DNA of 64,000 bases from Hofstenia miamia (taxonomy: Eukaryota > Xenacoelomorpha > Acoela > Hofsteniidae): NCBI GenBank assembly GCA_900660155.1, contig CABFPE010000301.1, forward strand, positions 782,472-846,471, in the 5' to 3' direction. Both the position numbers and the translations under genes were made by a program. The notes below the pieces were generated by a model. The model had not been told where the DNA came from. It was given only the letters and a program-made list of their open reading frames with translations, and did no database searches. This document shows, in pieces, positions 1-11,800 of this stretch (its first letter is position 1; the number at the start of each line of letters is the position of its first letter).

Positions 1-2000
1 GATGGCGACTCCTGAAAGAGGTAAAACCAGCAAAAACATTCCTACATGAATATAAATCATATGTGAACTCGCAATGTAAAGCTATAGAAATGACAGAGCG
101 AGAGGACTACAAGAGAATGAAGAAGATACTGCTAGATAATGATAACAAAGGGCACATCTATATAGAAGGGACCATCACCCCGGATCAGCTATACACGAGT
201 GGAAAAGCGATTCACATCCAACTCAAAGAATTAAGAGACGAGATAGAGAAGCGCCAGCCGCGAGCAGTAATGTAGTTTTCAGGAGTCAATGATATCATGT
301 GGACTGACATGTGGGAACAAAAGTATCGTTACTACGATGTAACAAAAAGAGTGGAGATTGTTACCATGATGCGCATTGGAAAAAATGATCCTGGAGAGAT
401 ATCAGAACAAGAGGTATTGGACAATATCAGCTTCTTTTATAGAGATGTAGTGAACGAAAAGTGTTCACCTTCTTCTACCTGAATACACAAATGAGAGCAG
501 ATCTGGCACATACATGCAAAGCTGATGCGCAAATGACACTCTTAATAGCAATGAAAGGCATTCGCTTATATGAAAAATACTACGAAATCTTCTCATGAAA
601 AATAAATGAACTACGTGAGATGACACCTATTGCAGAGGACATTAGAGAGACTTGATTCTTAAAATATGCGAACACAGTCACCACCGAATGCGAAGCAGTA
701 CTAAAGATGTCTAAACAATCCGAGTACGCAGTGATTACATGGGAAGACCCTGTGGCGGAGTCATTAATCAGAAAAGCAGATACTCTCGTACATGGAGAGT
801 GGCCAGTGCTGTCCATAACGCAAGCTGAGGAGGGCGTGTAGCATCATCCCAAAAGAATAGCTGCAACAAATGAAGGATTAACGTCGAACGATTATAGTGA
901 TTAAATATAATCAAAAATATTATTGTAAAATTTAGTTAATGATTCTATTCATTTTGTAAAGATGCAACTAAGCTACAATATTGTGCAAATTAAGAGAAAC
1001 TTGTTAGCCGATCAAGTAACATTTGACGAATTGCTATGAGTGAAATTACGCTTACGTATGAACAGCCATATTGGCAGAAGAATTATTTGAAATTCAAAAT
1101 CAGCAGGTACTTTAGAAATTTTAAATAAATAGCTTTGAACTTAACTAGAAATTTGATGAACAATAAATTCTTTGGAGTTTATTTTATTTTCATTCTTCAT
1201 TTATCTGGTTTGATTATTTAATAAAATGTGCAGCTAGGCAAGTTGTGTCGAGTAGTGGCTGGATTCCATCATGGGATCAATTTGAAGGGTCCTTGTGCCA
1301 GTCATGAAACCACACTTATGTTACAGTTAGGAGTTTTTCGATTCTTGCCTAGTCTGACTATTGATCTATACATGTATGAAATAATTAATGCTTGAAACGA
1401 CTGGATAGTCAAACCCTATGGATATATATATATTCTTAACAGTAGGAGACCTGACTATAATTGACCAAATAAATGACCTTACATGTATCATTATTAAGTG
1501 TAAGTATAGGAAACTGCAATTTTATTAATTAAATTATAAAGCCAGTAATTTTATGGTAATGGCTACCTTAATACTATTTAAATGCAGTTAGTGTCAATGC
1601 CCGGTTGCTTTACTTAAACAAATCAACAAACACTTTACAAAATTGAGTTTAAGTCAGTTACAACCTAACATGAGTGCATGCACTGAGCTAAAGTAAGGTA
1701 CACATAATTAGTTCCAATTGAGCTGAGATGGTGCAGTGGATTCAGTCATCATTCATGAAGGAGGGGAACTGTGTTGTGGAGATTGGCTTCAGGCAGTAGC
1801 CCACAGAAGAACTTAAGAGGAAATGTCACACTGCTCCATCACCTAAACAGTGATAATCAATATTCGATTAACTTAACTAGTTAACTAAAAAGGAAAAGTT
1901 TGGCAATTCAATTACTTAGTAACTCCTCACCTGCAATTTACTGAGTGCTAATTATCAACAATAATACATGGTGCAAATAAGCCAGGTGGAGGATGTTACA
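1..2000 (+). mobile_element. 3' end of a Ty3/gypsy-like LTR element (fossil, + strand), inserted in the 3' LTR of element A
   Basis: Bases 1-836 are the end of a coding region and 837-2000 the 3' LTR; the rest lies left of the window. The coding part is recognisable because its translation matches, piece by piece, the last part of element A on the opposite strand (about 4041-5250), including a shared helical stretch before the LTR. The LTR reads TGTAGCATCATCCC at its start and GGAGGATGTTACA at its end. Right after it, at 2001, the sequence resumes inside the LTR of element A at the point equivalent to 13970, so this copy landed in that LTR. The coding part is broken several times. It keeps more CpG than element A. 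Protein divergence from A is large, so it is a separate lineage of the same family. Confidence 0.75.
837..2000 (+). repeat. 3' LTR of the + strand gypsy-like element
   Basis: About 1164 bp bounded by TGTAGC and GTTACA. Its reverse complement aligns with the solo LTRs at 2836-3965 and 20439-21579 through a shared series of short blocks, for example the start TGTAACATCCTC and a GGCACAAGGACC block, so all belong to one LTR superfamily. The preceding purine-rich GAGGAGGGC is a plausible polypurine tract. The coding region upstream ends in a TAG that lies in the first five bases of the LTR. Confidence 0.7.
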
Positions 2001-4045
2001 TTCCATTGCTGATCAGTTAGTTCCAAGTATCAGCTCAACAGAGTTCTTATGTGTTCCCCATCCTAACTCAGTGTAGTTCTCAAAGCTAGTTGTAACTGAC
2101 ATAACTCAATTTGTATAGTGTATTTGTTTCACTTCACAACCTTGCAATGTCACTAGCTGCTTAATAATTATTACTTTAGCCATTACCAAAAACTATTGGC
2201 TTTAATTAAGTTGATATAATTAAGTTACTTGATAACTTGCAGCTTCCTACCTTACATTTAAGTAACATAATAAATGCTTGGTCGATTTATTGGTCTATTA
2301 TAAGTCACTTAAGTCTATCACATAAAATATGTATAACCTACGTCAGGCTGTCCAGCCCTTTCTTACCAATGCTGATTATTGATTACATGTAAATGATTGA
2401 ATCAGTAGCCAGCTAAACAGAGAAAAATTCCTATTCATATACCTAACATAAATGCAGATTCATGGTTTGGATCAAGGACCCTCGAGTTGCTCCCAATATG
2501 TTCCCAAACCACTACTACTGCATTTACCATTTAGCTTGACATTCTATGTAAATAAGCAAACTGATATAAAATCTAAGAATAAGATTTTCAAAGAATTTAC
2601 TTCAACAAATTCCAAATTGATTTATGCTCTATTTATAATTAACTTTGAAAAAGTACCTGTTGTTCAAAATTCAAATTTAATTTGTCTGCCAAAATGGCTG
2701 AAAATAATGGAAGCAAATTCACCCCTTTGTTTTGTCAAATTTGACGACATGTACTAATTTGCTATATTATTACTTGGTTGCATTTTACAAAGATAATTCT
2801 GATAATTGAACTTAAATTGTTTTTCTAAATAATCATGTAACATCCTCTACCAGGCATTATCACTGTTTATCTACTGTTACTGTATAATGTTAGTTGTGTT
2901 ATTGTGGGTAAGGATTTACTTGTTACATACTGCTTGACTTGTTGCTTCTGACAACTTATGTAAACTGGAATTAACCATTCACTATTTAGGTGACAAAGCC
3001 ATGCAGTAATCTCTGTTGTGATCTTTTAATGGACTTCTGCCCAAAGCAGATCTCCACATCCAGTTTCACTATTCCATCTGTTGGTTGAGTGCCACTTCTC
3101 AGCTCAATCAATGCAGTTTATGTGTACCCTATTTTTTAGCTCAGTGCTTACTCAAGACACGACACAATTCGACTTAAATTCTATTTTGTGGAAGTGTTCT
3201 ATCTATTCACAACCTGACTTTTTACTAGTTATTCATTAAATATTACATGTAGCCATTACTGAAAATACATTGGCATATTTAAATATATCTTGTTCAAACA
3301 ACTTCCTAACTTACATTTATAATTTAGTACATGTATAATCACTTTATCAGTCATTTATGGGTCATCCATTTAGATCTAAAATAGTATTAATATATTTCCT
3401 AGATTTTGATCATCCAACCATTTGTAGACAATTAATTATTTTAATACATGTAGTAAAGAAATGCTAGTCAGCTAATTGAGAGAATACCCCTATACCTAAC
3501 TTATGTGCACTTTCGTGATCTGGCACAGAGACCCTAGAATCATTCCCTGTGATGGATCCAGACCACTACTAAACACCGCTTGATTAGATTGACATCATAT
3601 TAAATAATCAAACTGTTAATATGAAACAAAATAAGAATTCCAAGTAAAATTCTTTATCAAATTCTTACAATGGTTTTTAATCTATTTATAGTAAATCCAG
3701 AAAAGTACCTGTCAATTCAAATTTAAACTTCTGCCAAGATGGCAGCTGAAAATAATGAAAGCATCATTTAGTCAAAATTATTTTTATCAACAGATACAAA
3801 TATCTCTTTTTTGACACATATTGTTTCTTAGTTGCATAATACAAATAAATCTTAAATAATTCTAATTGATTTGATTACAATATTTCTATTCATCTCTTCT
3901 TTGATCTTAATCCCTTCTGCTCAACATTTTGCAGCTTATTTTAGATTTATGTGGATGATGCTACAATCATAATTCAATCTTAGGTTTCAACTAATCATTT
4001 GTTCTTCTTTCTTCATTAGCAGCATTTTCTTTGGATTATGCTACA
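2001..4045 (-). repeat. 3' LTR of element A, interrupted by a solo LTR
   Basis: 2001-2831 plus 3966-4045 align with 13970-14815 in the 5' LTR. The part equivalent to 13730-13969 is missing here because the + strand element entered at that point. On the minus strand it starts TGTAGCATAATCC at 4045. One roughly 50-bp stretch near 2770-2820 and about 20 bp near 2400 are absent from the 5' LTR. The hydrophilic reading frame at 2452-2757 is LTR sequence, not a gene. Confidence 0.75.
2836..3965 (-). repeat. Solo LTR (family B) nested in the 3' LTR of element A
   Basis: It begins TGTAACATCCTC and ends GATGATGCTACA, about 1130 bp, with no internal coding region. The flanks carry a 4-bp direct repeat ATCA (2832-2835 and 3966-3969). 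The 5' LTR of A at about 14735-14750 shows the uninterrupted site with one ATCA, which proves an insertion. A solo LTR normally results from recombination between the two LTRs of a full element. Orientation is inferred from alignment with the LTR of the + strand element. Confidence 0.8.
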
Positions 4046-7010
4046 TGCCCTCTTCATCTTGCATTATTTTAAGCACTGCACGTTCTCTGTGGACTAACTC
4101 ATCTGCCTTTTTGATTAGTATTTCTGCTTGGGGATCACTCCAGCTTGTCGTTGTGAATTCTGGTTGTTTGGTGATTTTAAGTACTCCCTCTCTCTCTGTT
4201 GTTACTATGCTATGATATTGGAGGAATTTTAATTCTTTGATATTTTCTGATATTGGTGTTATTTCTCTAAGTTCATTCATTTTTTCTGAAAAGATTTTGT
4301 AGAATTTCTTGTATAGGTGGATTCCCTTTTTTGCTATCATTAACATCATCTGTGCATCTGCTCTACTCATGTGCGCCATTTCTTCTCATACTGTTGTGTT
4401 TGGGTCAAAGAATGTAAACACTTTCCTGAGGCTCCTTGTGTTCACCACATCTTTGTAAAAGAAGCTTATGTTTTCTCTCACTTCTTCTTTGGTTATTGTT
4501 GTCAGATCATTTTTATTCAGTCTCATAATTGTTACTATCTCCACCCCTTTTTGTGACATCATAGAAGTGGTATTCTTTATCCCATAAATCCAACCACACC
4601 ATGTTGTTTACTCCTGAAAATAGCATTATCACCTTAGTTGTGCATTTGTCAATTTCTTCTCTCAGTTCCTTTAACTGTTCATGAATCAGTTTTCCTTGTG
4701 TGATAAGAAGTTATCACTCCTTCAACATATACTCTTTCCTTATTTTGGTTGCTTAGTAATATCTCTTTCATCTTTTTGTAATCGTCCCATTCAACTATTG
4801 CTTTCACATCTTCCTTCATGTTCACGTAAGTCTTATATTTGTGTAGGAAAATCTTGGTGATCTTTACATTTTTTGGTATCCTCCATCATGGGAGCACCAT
4901 TGGGATCAACACAGTTTTTGGTGGTGTGCATATAAGGATTTTTTTCTTATCTGTTGCTCTATTTCTCTATAATCTTGTGACATGGTCAGTGCTGTTGCCA
5001 GTCTGATGATCATGGCTGGATAGTTCATTTTGCTTTCCTTTAGTGTCTCCCAGAATATCTGTGTTAGTCCTCTTCTGCTCATTTTCATTTGGATACTATT
5101 GTTTAGTTCTAATTTTGACTTGATGCATTCCACATCCACTGCTAGTTGATTATATGGTTTCAGCATCTCCTCCAATTCTGTCTTTGTGAATGCTATTGTG
5201 AACATCAATTTCATTGATGGTACTGCCCACTCTTCCTTCATGTACTGGTAGTTTCTTGAGCAAATCTTTTCTATCTATTTGTTGCTGTGTTTTTGGCAAT
5301 ATATTAATTGTGTTGACGCTAAGAGTTCTTCCTCTTCTAACATTTCTTTCTGTGTTTTTGTCATCATTTCACAGACTTCCACTGGTTCTGTTATTCTCCA
5401 CTTTGCATCATTTCTGTGCTCTTAATGATCTTTACAAATGTGCAGTGAGGGCTCTCTTTTTCATATATTTTCATATCTGTTTCTAGTGTTTGCTGAATTT
5501 CTTTGTTCTTTATCATGGTTACAATCTCTTTTGTGTCTACTATTTTCTGTTTAATAATCTTCCTCATTGTTATCCAAGGTTCTGTCACGACCTGTCTTAA
5601 TCATGTCTCAGATGTGGTGCCCCACATGTATTTCCTCATGGGTTCATCAAATACTGTTATCTCTTCTGGCGTGATCCCTGTTCTATTTGCTATATCCATA
5701 ATTGACATTCTGCCTAATGGGCTTTTGTTAATGATTAATCTACTGATAAACTTTTCGACCTCCTGCATCAGTTTCTTGATTTTATATCTGGAGATGTCAG
5801 CTTCTCAACATGCTCTTTTAATAGCCAGTTTTTTTTGTTTGCTTGTTCACTGGGGACAGAGCTATCTCATATCTCTTTGCTTTTGCTAATTTGTGGCGCC
5901 CTGCTCTGGAAATTGGCAGCCTCAGTTCTTGTTCTTGCATTGTAAAGATTGCTAGAATCCATGCTGAGGTTCTAAACCTTATTTCTGGGCATTCTTCTCT
6001 TCAAATATCATTTTTTAAAATCTTTTGTTGAATTCAATTCATAAGCTCTGTTAATCTCTGATAGTGCCACTTCAACTGTTTTATGGTATTTCTTTGATGG
6101 GGCCTCAATGTGTATCTCTGGCAATTTTTCTTCTGTTTTTTTTTGTAGCTTCATCTCATTCCATATTTCTTGTATTCTCTTTATGTGTTCCTGCCTTTGC
6201 GTGAGGCTGTACTTAATGAATAGTGTGTTTGCCTTTTCCATGCCCTCTGTGTGTGTTGTCATCTCTATCATTTTCACCTGTTTAAATAAATTGATGGCAA
6301 TACATGGATCCACCATTAATCTACAATAGGCTACCCAGTAGTCAATCTGTAGGTCTAAGCAAATTAATTCCGCGATTTTTGCTTCCATTGTTATTTTCTC
6401 CCATAAGAACACATTCTCTACCTGTATCTCTAGTTCTCTTAGGAACATTGGTAATTATTTCCCTGTTGTTCTTCTGATGATGACCACTCTTATGCCCTGT
6501 ACTCTAGCCATTCTTAAAGTTTGGTCTAGTTGCTTCTCCAAATTTTTGTTATATTCTTTTTCCTTTAAGATGTGAATACTCGTGAGGTTGTCTTTATCAA
6601 TGTTGATTTCTGGTATTTTTGTAATCTGGTCTATATACACCATGATTGCTTGGGCTGTTTCCAATGTGAAATTGTCATTGAAAGTGACGTGAACCATGCT
6701 GTGCATATATGGCCATTCCACCATCTCATCTAGCTCTCTCTGATAACTTATAATTGTATTGACCATCTGTCTTTTCTGTGTGTCAAGTACTATCAGTAGA
6801 TTACTGCCCTCTATCTTTGCAATTTTTTGTATGAGACTCTTAGTTTCTGGTGACAGTTTTTGATATGCATTAGTTCTCATCTTTGTTGTTCCCATGAAGT
6901 AAGGGTGCAGGGTTTCACCATCTATTTTCAACATCCTTTTCTCTCTATCTTTTGAATGCACTGTTCTCTCAGATGTGCTATCAGAGGGGGCGTGTAGCTG
7001 CATAATCCGT
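4041..7010 (-). CDS. Post-integrase coding region of element A, function unknown (fossil)
   Basis: About 3 kb between integrase and the 3' LTR has long readable stretches on the minus strand, at about 6455-7003, 6008-6448, 4906-5241 and 4041-4379. The predicted product is hydrophilic, mostly helical, rich in Lys, Glu and Met, with no clear signal peptide or membrane anchor, so it does not look like an envelope protein. I recognise no domain. The last part is also found in the + strand element at 1-841 with clear but distant similarity, including its final residues. The final codons use the polypurine tract and the stop lies in the first bases of the LTR. The copy is broken. It could be an accessory protein or a captured host gene. 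Confidence 0.6.
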
Positions 7011-7058
7011 AATGGTCTACTGGTGCTTGGCTCTCAAATTGCCTCAGAGTTGGCACTT

Positions 7059-7860
7059 TCAGCAATTGACCAGCTGTGGGTTCCATTGATAGGTCAGCCT
7101 TGAATCACTTTCATATATGCATGGTTCTTCACCCACTCTTATCTTCCCCTGGAACTCCAATGGTTGCACCACCCGCAAATCAGCAGAGTGGACTGGAGGG
7201 AAGGTTGTGCTGCTTTGCACCAGTTCTCTGTGTGCCCTCAAATTGGTGGTGCAGATCTCTGGGATGTTCACTGGTTCTCTGCTTGCCCTCAACTTGGCAG
7301 TGCAGATCTCCAGTGGGAGAGGCATTCTGTCTTTTGGTCTCCCTGCCCTTGAGTTGGCCTTGGGGACTACTTGGACACCTTCTCACTCTGCGCCTTTGAT
7401 TAGTTGTGGGTTGGTTCTCGTCCCTTCTGTCTTCTGTTGGACGTCTGGTTTAAGACTGTCTTCGTATTCTTCTCTGTGGGTTTGATGTTGTCATTTCCTC
7501 CAGTCTTTGAGTTTGATGCACTCTCTTCCTCAATGGCTGTTGCATCTTTTTCAATTTTCCTAAATTCAGACAATAAGTTTACATCCCATATTTCAGGGTC
7601 ATATATATATTTATCTCTTGCTGCACATCTTGGCAGCACTCTCCTCTGTATGTCCTCATTGCCGGTGTTTGCTTCAAATTCTTCATTGAAGCCTTCCTCC
7701 AGCAGACTATCTAAGTCATTCATATCATATATAACCTCATTAGCATTAATACAACTTATTTTAAACTCAGCATTTTCATTTAATATCAATTCCTCAATAT
7801 CTGCTGTTGCCCATTTCAAGTTTTGGAAGTGCAGTAACCTGTTGTTGTTTAACATATACT
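7059..7860 (-). other. Linker region of element A with short tandem repeats
   Basis: Downstream of integrase on the minus strand, 7400-7855 reads as an acidic hydrophilic protein stretch and 7180-7386 as three related units of about 18 residues. At the DNA level units of about 50-55 bp with the core TGCCCTCAAnTTGG recur at about 7223, 7274 and 7330, with a weaker relative near 7140. A related piece lies at about 10595-10640, between the protease and RT regions. The stretch is more GC-rich than its surroundings. Function is not known. Confidence 0.5.
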
Positions 7861-7918
7861 CGTTATTTGGTAATACTTGCGTTATTTTATATGGACCTGA
7901 CCATACTGTTTTTAGCTT

Positions 7919-8990
7919 TCAGACCTGGTTTGTATCAGTTAATTTCATGGGTGTGAATGCATAAACTGTGTCGCCTAGTTTGTGTGTTTTATTGTAGTTA
8001 TGCTGTTGTCTCATGGCTGATTTCTTCATGTTATGACACATTGTCTCATGTATCTCCATTATCTGATTCCTCAGTTGATCCACATATTGGTTGTCTAACT
8101 TTCCACTATAGGCGAAGTACTGCATTGATAATGGCGTCACTGCTTCCCTTCTGAACATGGCTTTGAATGGTGTTATCCCAGTTGTTGAATGTATGGACGT
8201 ATTATAGAAATACTTGATCATTTCAATTACCTCCCTCCATTTGCGTCCTTCTACTCTTGAGGTTGTGACTCTAATCAATTTTATCAAAGTTCTATGCAGT
8301 CTCTCCACCACCCAGTTTGCTTGTTGGTGGCATGCTGTCATTCTTTTGCTTATGACTTCCAGTAGGCATGCCATTTCTTGGAACAGGTTGCTCTCAAATT
8401 GTGGCCCCTTATCTGTGATTATCATCTCCATTGCCCTGAACTTCAGGATCCATTCTTTCATTACTATGTCAGCAGTTGTTTCAGCCATCATGTTCTTCAT
8501 CAGTACTAGCTTCACATATTTGGTGAAATTATCCACCATCACTAAGAGGTACTGGTACCCGTCCTCATCTTTCAACAACATTTCCAAATCTATATGTATG
8601 ATCTCATTCAGTTTCGTCACTATGATCTTTTCTAGTGGTGCCCTCTGTGTTGGAAAATGTTGTTTATTGTGGAGGAGACATTCCGTACATTTGTTGATGA
8701 TTTCTTCTGTGACCTTCCATATTGCTGTCATGAAAAATCTTGCATTGAACATGCTCTCCATCTGTGTGATGCCCAAATGGCCCTTCTCATGGATTTTCCT
8801 TACTAGTTCACATTTAAAGTATTCCAGTATTACAATTCTATTGGTTTGTATTTCCACATATAGGAGTCTGTTCTTGTTCCTTTTCCATCTGTACCTCTCA
8901 TAACAACTCACAGTTAACTTTGATAGTTTCACATTTGGTTCTTGTAATTTTCTTATGATTCTGTTTAATATCATGTCATCCTTCTGTTTT
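7919..8990 (-). CDS. Integrase domain of element A (fossil)
   Basis: The zinc-binding HHCC domain is visible (GHLGITQMESMF followed by CTECLLHNK, about 8660-8800). The catalytic core contains HIDLEMLL, then ITDKGPQFESN, then a Glu in WVVERLHRTL, with D and E spaced as in the D,D35E signature. The stretch FYNTSIHSTTGITPFKAMF is typical of Ty3/gypsy integrases. This is the longest continuous reading stretch of the element. It would insert the cDNA into the host genome. Confidence 0.85.
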
Positions 8991-9129
8991 CTACAATTTC
9001 AAACTCTGATATTTCCTCTTTTATTGTGATTGGTAGCACTGCTTGTCCTTTCTTATCAATGTTCTTCTCTGGAAGTCCCTCATACTCTGTGTGTGGTAGA
9101 AATTGGAATTGCTTTTTCTCTCCATCTTC

Positions 9130-9560
9130 CTTGGTTGCATCTCTCTGATACTCAGGAAGCATGGTCCAAAAGTCAGTGTTCATATGCAATGCCCCTCTTT
9201 GGTGTTCAATTGTGAAGGTGAATTCATTTAGGTATTCAATCCATCTTGAGACTATTCCTGACTTATCACCTGAAAACTTCTTGAGCCATGCCAATCTGCT
9301 GTTATTGGTGTGAACTGTAAATTGCTGTCCTATTAGGAAGTGTCTAAACTTTTTTATGCTCTTGATCAGTACCAGCATCTCCAATTTTGTTGACCCATAG
9401 TTCTCTTTGCTTGGTTTCAACTTGTGACTAAAGAATTGTATGGTTACTTCCTTGCCATCTTTTATTTATCCCAGCATTGCTCCAATCGCTACTTTGCTGG
9501 CAACACAGTCCAGTATAAATTTTTCATTGTAATTAGGCGTATTTAGTGATGGCAGTTTTG
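9130..9560 (-). CDS. RNase H domain of element A (fossil)
   Basis: The start of the domain is recognisable as FILDCVASKVAIGAMLG and the end as FTIEHQRGALHMNTDFWTMLP, equivalent to the usual ...YKPGKxNxxADALSR region. The middle contains IKKFRHFLIGQQFTVHTNNS, matching the usual KFRHYLxGxxFxxxTDHxxL. It follows RT directly, as in Ty3/gypsy elements. Confidence 0.75.
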
Positions 9561-9599
9561 CTAGTTCCTCTTTTATCTTGTCTAGTTCCTCCTGCTCCT

Positions 9600-10500
9600 T
9601 CCATGTCCATATAAATGGTACTGACTTTCTCATCAGCCACGTCATCTTGGCAGTCTTCCCTGCAATGTTGGCAATAAATGTGCCATAATAATTGAAAAAG
9701 CCCATTATCCTCTGGATGTCCTTATTGTTGTTTGGTTTCTCTATTCTCCTGATCATATCTCTTGTGTTATCCTTCATGCATATTCACCCTTTTTCAATGA
9801 CTCATCCTAAGAATATGATTTTTTCATTTAAAATGTTGCACTTGTTTTCATTGATTCTCAGGCTGGCTTTTTGGAGGATTGATAATGTTTGTTCCAGTTT
9901 CTGTAGGTGTTCCTTGATCATGTTGCTTGTCATGATGATATCATTGATATATGCATTCACTCCGTCTTCCATCTTGTGTTTCTTATTCTTAAACACTTTC
10001 ATTATGTATATTTGAAATGTTGCGGGCACATTGATGAGACCAAACGCCATGTATATCCATTCATATAAGCCATAGGGAGTTATGAATGCTGTTTTTTCTA
10101 TGTCTTCCTCTTCCATTCTCACCTGCCAATATGCTTTGCATAAGACTATTGAAGTGAAGTATTTATGTTTGCTTGCTTCATATAGCATGTCCTCTATCCT
10201 TGGCAGTGGGTATGAATCTTTTTTTTGTTACTTCATTCAACTTCTGGAAATCTATGCATAACCTGTGTTTGTCTCCCTGTTTCATGAATACTGTAGGTGC
10301 AGTGTACAGACTTTCACTGGGTCATATTATTTTGTTGTTGATCAATTCATTGAGTATCCTGTTGTATTCTTCATCCTTCATCTGCTCCAGTACACGCCTT
10401 ACTGGCAGTTTTATTGGTTTGTTTGTTGTTGTAATAATCTTGTGTGTTTCACCAATTGCTTGTCCCACACTTATTTCTCCATAGTTGAATATTCCTTTGT
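9600..10500 (-). CDS. Reverse transcriptase domain of element A (fossil)
   Basis: Recognisable blocks include KLPVRRVLEQMKDEEYNRIL before the palm, TAFITPYGLYEWIYMAFGL (equivalent to TAFxTPxGxYEWxxMPFGL), the active-site block AYINDIIMTS, and the thumb/connection block IQRIMGFFNYYGTFIANIA. These are the standard Ty3/gypsy RT motifs. The copy is broken. Confidence 0.85.
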
Positions 10501-10681
10501 GTTTCTCTAGCACCTCTTGGAGTTGTTGTAATTGTGCTGCACTCAGGTGTTGGTATTCCTCTTCAGCCAATTCAGTATTTTATGGTCATCTTCTTCTTCA
10601 GCTTTTGTCCCTCTGCCCTCAAGTTGGCCATGGGGAGTACTTGCTACACTGATGGTTTTGCTTGCTATTCTAGTCTGTACT

Positions 10682-10920
10682 GCCTCAATCTTGCCTTTCA
10701 TATCTATGTACTCTCCAGATGCATTAATTAGTCTTTTGTTTGAACACTGTAAGTCATCTCATTTAAATCCCAGTTTCATCATACACTCATTCATTATTAT
10801 TGATGTTGCTGCTCCTATATCAATTGTTGCTTTTGTTAAAATCCCATTTATCATTATCATTATCATATTAATGTTATCCAAATACATCATAATAATTATC
10901 AGTGCTCAATTTTTTTGAGT
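10682..10920 (-). CDS. Aspartic protease region of element A (fossil)
   Basis: The minus-strand translation contains a retropepsin-type active-site block, TIDIGAATSIIMNECM, followed by a stretch resembling LINASGEYIDMKG. It lies between the zinc knuckle and RT, as expected. The same sequence occurs again at 11242-11480 because of the assembly repeat. Confidence 0.6.
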
Positions 10921-11800
10921 CTGTGCTCTGACTAGTATTCTGACTCTTCCTCTGTTTGGGGATCCTCTACCAATTCTGATTCAGATTCGATTATGTCCTC
11001 ATTGTCTTCCTCTCTGATCATATTAATTTGTTTTCTAAATTCATCCTTTCTGTGCCCCTTCTGTCCACAGGCATAGCACTTTATGTCTCTTTGCTTACTT
11101 TCTTTGATTTCCCATCCTTATTTTTTATGTTGATGAATTTCTCCACCTTCTTTTCTATGTACACTTTGGTGTTCCATTTGTTGTTTGTAGTTACTTCTCC
11201 ATTTTGTTGGCTTTTCCTTATTCCATATTGCCTTTTCATANGCCTCAATCTTGCCTTTCATATCTATGTACTCTCCAGATGCATTAATTAGTCTTTTGTT
11301 TGAACACTGTAAGTCATCTCATTTAAATCCCAGTTTCATCATACACTCATTCATTATTATTGATGTTGCTGCTCCTATATCAATTGTTGCTTTTGTTAAA
11401 ATCCCATTTATCATTATCATTATCATATTAATGTTATCCAAATACATCATAATAATTATCAGTGCTCAATTTTTTTGAGTCTGTGCTCTGACTAGTATTC
11501 TGACTCTTCCTCTGTTTGGGGATCCTCTACCAATTCTGATTCAGATTCGATTATGTCCTCATTGTCTTCCTCTCTGATCATATTAATTTGTTTTCTAAAT
11601 TCATCCTTTCTGTGCCCCTTCTGTCCACAGGCATAGCACTTTATGTCTCTTTGCTTACTTTCTTTGATTTCCCATCCTTATTTTTTATGTTGATGAATTT
11701 CTCCACCTTCTTTTCTATGTACACTTTGGTGTTCCATTTGTTGTTTGTAGTTACTTCTCCATTTTGTTGGCTTTTCCTTATTCCATATTGCCTTTTCATA
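10682..11800. repeat. Assembly-type direct repeat, 559 bp, joined by N at 11241
   Basis: 10682-11240 and 11242-11800 appear identical in sequence and abut a single N. The offset is exactly 560. A real tandem duplication would not be expected to break at an N, so this looks like two contig ends covering the same DNA. Confidence 0.9.

Noticed and set aside
2452-2757. Frame of 101 codons repeated at 14403 and 15251
   Set aside because: It is LTR sequence of element A and one repeat of it is an assembly copy; no protein family is recognisable.
4041-7010. Envelope gene in element A
   Set aside because: No signal peptide, furin-like site, fusion peptide or membrane anchor is visible; the predicted product is hydrophilic throughout.
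7076-7485. + strand frames with LALNLAVQI-type repeats
   Set aside because: Opposite-strand shadows of the repeated linker of element A.
5503-8903. Phe/Leu/Ser-rich + strand frames such as 5503-5889 and 8214-8903 that look like membrane proteins
   Set aside because: They lie opposite the coding strand of element A, including its integrase; their hydrophobic look comes from reading a Lys/Glu-rich coding sequence backwards.
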